Shown here: in pieces, positions 13,936 through 15,862 of the stretch | Layout: each line of letters opens with the position of its first letter | Numbering within the stretch: position 1 is the first letter of the stretch | Source of the DNA: an uncultured Oscillospiraceae bacterium | GTDB taxonomy: Bacteria > Bacillota > Clostridia > Oscillospirales > Oscillospiraceae | Reading direction: 5' to 3' | NCBI GenBank assembly: GCA_944385455.1 | Contig: CALWXI010000026.1 | Coordinates: 1 to 15,862, forward strand | Length of the DNA stretch: 15,862 nt | The notes under the pieces: generated by a model | What the model saw: the letters and a program-made list of their open reading frames with translations, nothing else | What the model was told of the DNA's origin: nothing | Database searches by the model: none | Made by a program: the position numbers and the translations under genes

Positions 13936-14743
13936 GGCTCATTCTCCTTTCGATGTACGCGATCAGCTTGGACAGGGGGAAGCAGATGCAGAAATACAAA
14001 AGCGTCGCCACCAGCAGCGGCTCCATGATGATATACGTGGCGGAACGGATGGAATTGACCATGGCCATGATGTCCTGGACACCGATGACATAGGTGATGG
14101 CGGACTCCTTGATGATGGTGACGAACTCGTTGGCGATGGCCGGGAGAATGTTTTTGATGGCCTGGGGCAGGATGATGAAGCGCATGTTCTGCATCTGAGA
14201 AAGCCCCAGGGACCGGGCGGCCTCCGTCTGGCCGCCGTCGATGGACTGGAGGCCGGAGCGGATGATCTCGCACAGATAGGCCGCGGAGTTCATGGCCAGG
14301 GCCACCACGCCGGGGAAGAAGCGGTTGAAGGAGATGAATCCGAAGATCTTGAAGGTGGGCAGGTCAAACAGCAGGCTGAACACACCGAAATAGATCAGGG
14401 AGATCTGCACCAGAACGGGGGTGGAACGGATCACTTCCACATAGGCGGTGGCCAGGAAGGACAGCGGATTGAACCGCCCCAGATGATAGAGGAATCCGGA
14501 GTCCCGCAGCAGGCCGCTTTGCCTGTCCCGCTCAAAAAATCCGAACACACGGGGAAACGCATGGGCCAGCCACAAAAACGGGCGGAAATTGCTCATGCGC
14601 AGCACCGCCAGCATCAGACCCAGCACAAAGCCCAGCAGCACCGTGAAAAATGCCAGCAGCAGCGTGACGATCAGGCCCTCCTTGAACATATTGGCGTAGG
14701 GAAGGAGAGCTTCAAAATTTTTCAGCTGGATAAAGGTTCCCAT
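13919..14743 (-). CDS. Polar amino acid ABC transporter, permease (GlnP/HisM type)
   Basis: This 274-residue inner-membrane subunit forms the translocation path, probably as a homodimer since only one permease gene is present. The family segments are clear: a first helix at about 23-48, AYVEVIRSTPVLVQISLIYF (100-119), the EAA loop contacting the ATPase (GLQSIDGGQTEAARSLGLSQ, 164-183, then ILPQA), and last helices at 209-231 and 240-262. Typical members have about 220 residues. The excess is mainly an insertion of about 40 residues (61-98, including RVFGFFERDRQSGLLRDSGF) between the first helix and the AYVEVIRSTP segment. The start is ATG 14743, with AAAGGGG 7 nt upstream. It lies 98 nt behind the binding-protein gene, with a hairpin between, and overlaps the ATPase gene. 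Confidence 0.93.
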   Translation of the reverse strand: MGTFIQLKNFEALLPYANMFKEGLIVTLLLAFFTVLLGFVLGLMLAVLRMSNFRPFLWLAHAFPRVFGFFERDRQSGLLRDSGFLYHLGRFNPLSFLATAYVEVIRSTPVLVQISLIYFGVFSLLFDLPTFKIFGFISFNRFFPGVVALAMNSAAYLCEIIRSGLQSIDGGQTEAARSLGLSQMQNMRFIILPQAIKNILPAIANEFVTIIKESAITYVIGVQDIMAMVNSIRSATYIIMEPLLVATLLYFCICFPLSKLIAYIERRMSRGDRR

Positions 14744-14778
14744 GGGTTCGCCCCTTTCTCTATTTCTTCCGGACTCTC

Positions 14779-14823
14779 AAAAACACGCCAATTCCTCCCC
14801 CGGTCCTTCGGGGGAGGAATTGG
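14779..14823 (-). terminator. Intercistronic hairpin/attenuator between the binding-protein and permease genes
   Basis: A perfect 15-bp stem (14788-14802 with 14809-14823) has a 6-nt loop and is followed 4 nt later, on the minus strand, by TTTTT (14783-14779). It lies 18 nt after the binding-protein stop and upstream of the permease ribosome binding site. It probably gives partial termination and protects the upstream mRNA, raising the binding protein above the membrane subunits. Confidence 0.75.
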
Positions 14824-14841
14824 ATCATATCAAACGTTTGC

Positions 14842-15762
14842 TCAGCCCTCGGCGGAAGCAGCCTCGCCGTTTTCGTCCAGCAGGCCCTCATAGGTGGTGC
14901 CGGAAGCCAGCTCGTTGGCCTCGGTGACGAACTGGTCCATGGTGCCGTCAGCCAAAACGGCGGCGATGGCGCGGTTCACGCCCTCCAGCAGGGCGGCGTT
15001 GCCCTTGGAGACGCCCAACCCCGAGTCCTCCTGGTCATAGGGAACGTCCAGCAACACCTTCCGCTCGGGATAATTCTGAGCGTAGCTCTGGGCCACCACC
15101 GTCTCGATGTAGGCGCCGTCCAGGTTGCCGGCCACCAGGTCGGCCCCGATGTCGGTGACCTTGGGCAGCTGGATCAGCTCGGCGTCTGGGGAGTTGGCCA
15201 GGGCCAGATCCACCTGGATGGAGCCGGTCTGAGCACCGAAGGTATACTCGGAGCTGTTGGTGTCCTCCAGAGAAGCGAACTTGTCAGCATTGGCCTGGGT
15301 GGTCACGAAGGACTGGCCGCCGGTGTAGAAGATCTCGGAGAAGTCCATGATGTTGGCGCGCTCAGGCTTGGGGGAGTAGCCGGCCATGCCCAGGTCCACG
15401 CTCTTGTTCTGCAGCTCCAGCAGCGTGCCGTCAAAGTCCATGGGGATGACTTCCAAAGTCAGGCCCAGATAGTCGGCGATGTACTGCGCCAGGCTCATCT
15501 CGAAGCCGGCCAGAGAGGCCTGGCCGTCCTCGCCGATGGCGTAGAACTCATAGGGGGCAAAGTCCGGGCTGGTGGCCACGGTGAGGGTGCCGGCGGTGAC
15601 GGTGGTGATGGCGGCCTTCAGATCCTCGTCGCTCATGGAGGCGTAATCCACGCTCTCCGCGCCTTCCTCGGCGCCCTCCTCAGCAGGCTCGTCCTTGCCG
15701 CCGCAGGCGGCAAGGCTCAGCACCAGAGAGAGCGCCAGCAGCAATGCAAACAACTTTTTCAT
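14842..15762 (-). CDS. Polar amino acid ABC transporter, substrate-binding lipoprotein
   Basis: This 306-residue secreted lipoprotein captures the substrate outside the membrane for the permease and ATPase downstream. The signal peptide is clear: MKK, a leucine-rich core (4-16), and lipobox LAAC with lipidated C20. An acidic, flexible linker (24-40, rich in E, G and A) follows. The family 3 binding fold (PF00497 type) runs from about 58, with TLTVATSPDFAPYEF (59-73), GFEMSLAQYIADYLGL (86-101), LQNKSVDLGMAGYSPKPER and MDFSEIFYTGG as the usual landmarks. The C-terminus has an extra tail rich in Glu and Ala. The start is ATG 15762, with AAGGAAG 9 nt upstream. The specificity (amino acid, dipeptide-like or acyl amino acid) cannot be read, though the M20 hydrolase in the same cluster hints at an amide-linked compound. 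Confidence 0.94.
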   Translation of the reverse strand: MKKLFALLLALSLVLSLAACGGKDEPAEEGAEEGAESVDYASMSDEDLKAAITTVTAGTLTVATSPDFAPYEFYAIGEDGQASLAGFEMSLAQYIADYLGLTLEVIPMDFDGTLLELQNKSVDLGMAGYSPKPERANIMDFSEIFYTGGQSFVTTQANADKFASLEDTNSSEYTFGAQTGSIQVDLALANSPDAELIQLPKVTDIGADLVAGNLDGAYIETVVAQSYAQNYPERKVLLDVPYDQEDSGLGVSKGNAALLEGVNRAIAAVLADGTMDQFVTEANELASGTTYEGLLDENGEAASAEG

Positions 15763-15862
15763 GGTACAAAACTTCCTTTTTCATCCAGGCCGCCTCCCAA
15801 GGGCGGCGGCACGTGATTTTTGTCCGCCGGGGCAATCCGGCTTGACAGGGGATACCTTATCA
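15763..15862 (-). promoter_or_regulatory. Leader region of the ABC importer operon
   Basis: Read on the minus strand, a possible extended -10 (TGATAAGGT, 15862-15854) sits at the window edge, with any -35 outside. Two GC-rich hairpins follow (GCCGG/CCGGC at 15826-15841 and GCCGCC/GGCGGC at 15789-15807) before the ribosome binding site. Neither is followed by a T tract. No known riboswitch is recognised. A TTGACA on the plus strand (15842-15847) could belong to a divergent gene beyond the window. Confidence 0.3.

Overview
This looks like a piece of chromosome from a GC-rich, strictly anaerobic, Gram-positive gut-type Firmicute, probably Clostridia of the Oscillospirales (Flavonifractor/Lawsonibacter-like). 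The evidence is an LTA-synthase-type enzyme, a DegV protein, a Cys-anchored solute-binding lipoprotein, a pyruvate:ferredoxin oxidoreductase, strong AGGAGG ribosome binding sites and many short GC-rich rho-independent terminators. The taxonomic placement is inference from gene style only. No RNA genes, CRISPR arrays, insertion sequences or phage genes were seen, and no gene-free stretch exceeds 300 bases.

Layout. (1) 1-603: the 3' end of pyruvate:ferredoxin oxidoreductase and its terminator. (2) 680-2758: a single-gene unit for a five-TM LTA synthase/phosphoglycerol transferase-type protein. (3) 2931-6339, plus strand: a four-gene operon of a DUF3100-type membrane protein, a small four-TM protein, a TauE/SafE permease and an amidohydrolase/deaminase. 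It is followed by a Crp/Fnr-type regulator (6391-7107) whose promoter is covered by a 34-bp palindrome. (4) 7209-8054 (minus) is a degV gene. It shares a mirror-symmetric divergent promoter region with a marR-MATE efflux operon (8228-10053, plus). (5) 10101-11453 (minus) is an NCS2 nucleobase permease with an unusual substrate-site sequence. (6) 11657-15762 (minus) is a polar amino acid-type ABC importer (binding protein, permease, ATPase) followed by an AbgB-like M20 amidohydrolase. Hairpins follow the binding-protein gene and the ATPase gene.

How the genes may work together. The 2931-7107 block is the best candidate for an undescribed system: two membrane proteins of unknown function, a probable exporter, a zinc deaminase-type hydrolase and a nearby regulator with what looks like its own operator. 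An uptake-hydrolysis-export pathway for a nitrogen-containing small molecule is a reasonable inference, but the substrate cannot be read from the sequence. The 11657-15762 block reads as uptake of an amino acid or acylated amino acid (possibly aminobenzoyl-glutamate-like) followed by cytoplasmic amide hydrolysis. Its hairpins probably set expression in the order binding protein > permease/ATPase > hydrolase. The marR-MATE pair is a standard self-regulated drug or metabolite efflux unit.
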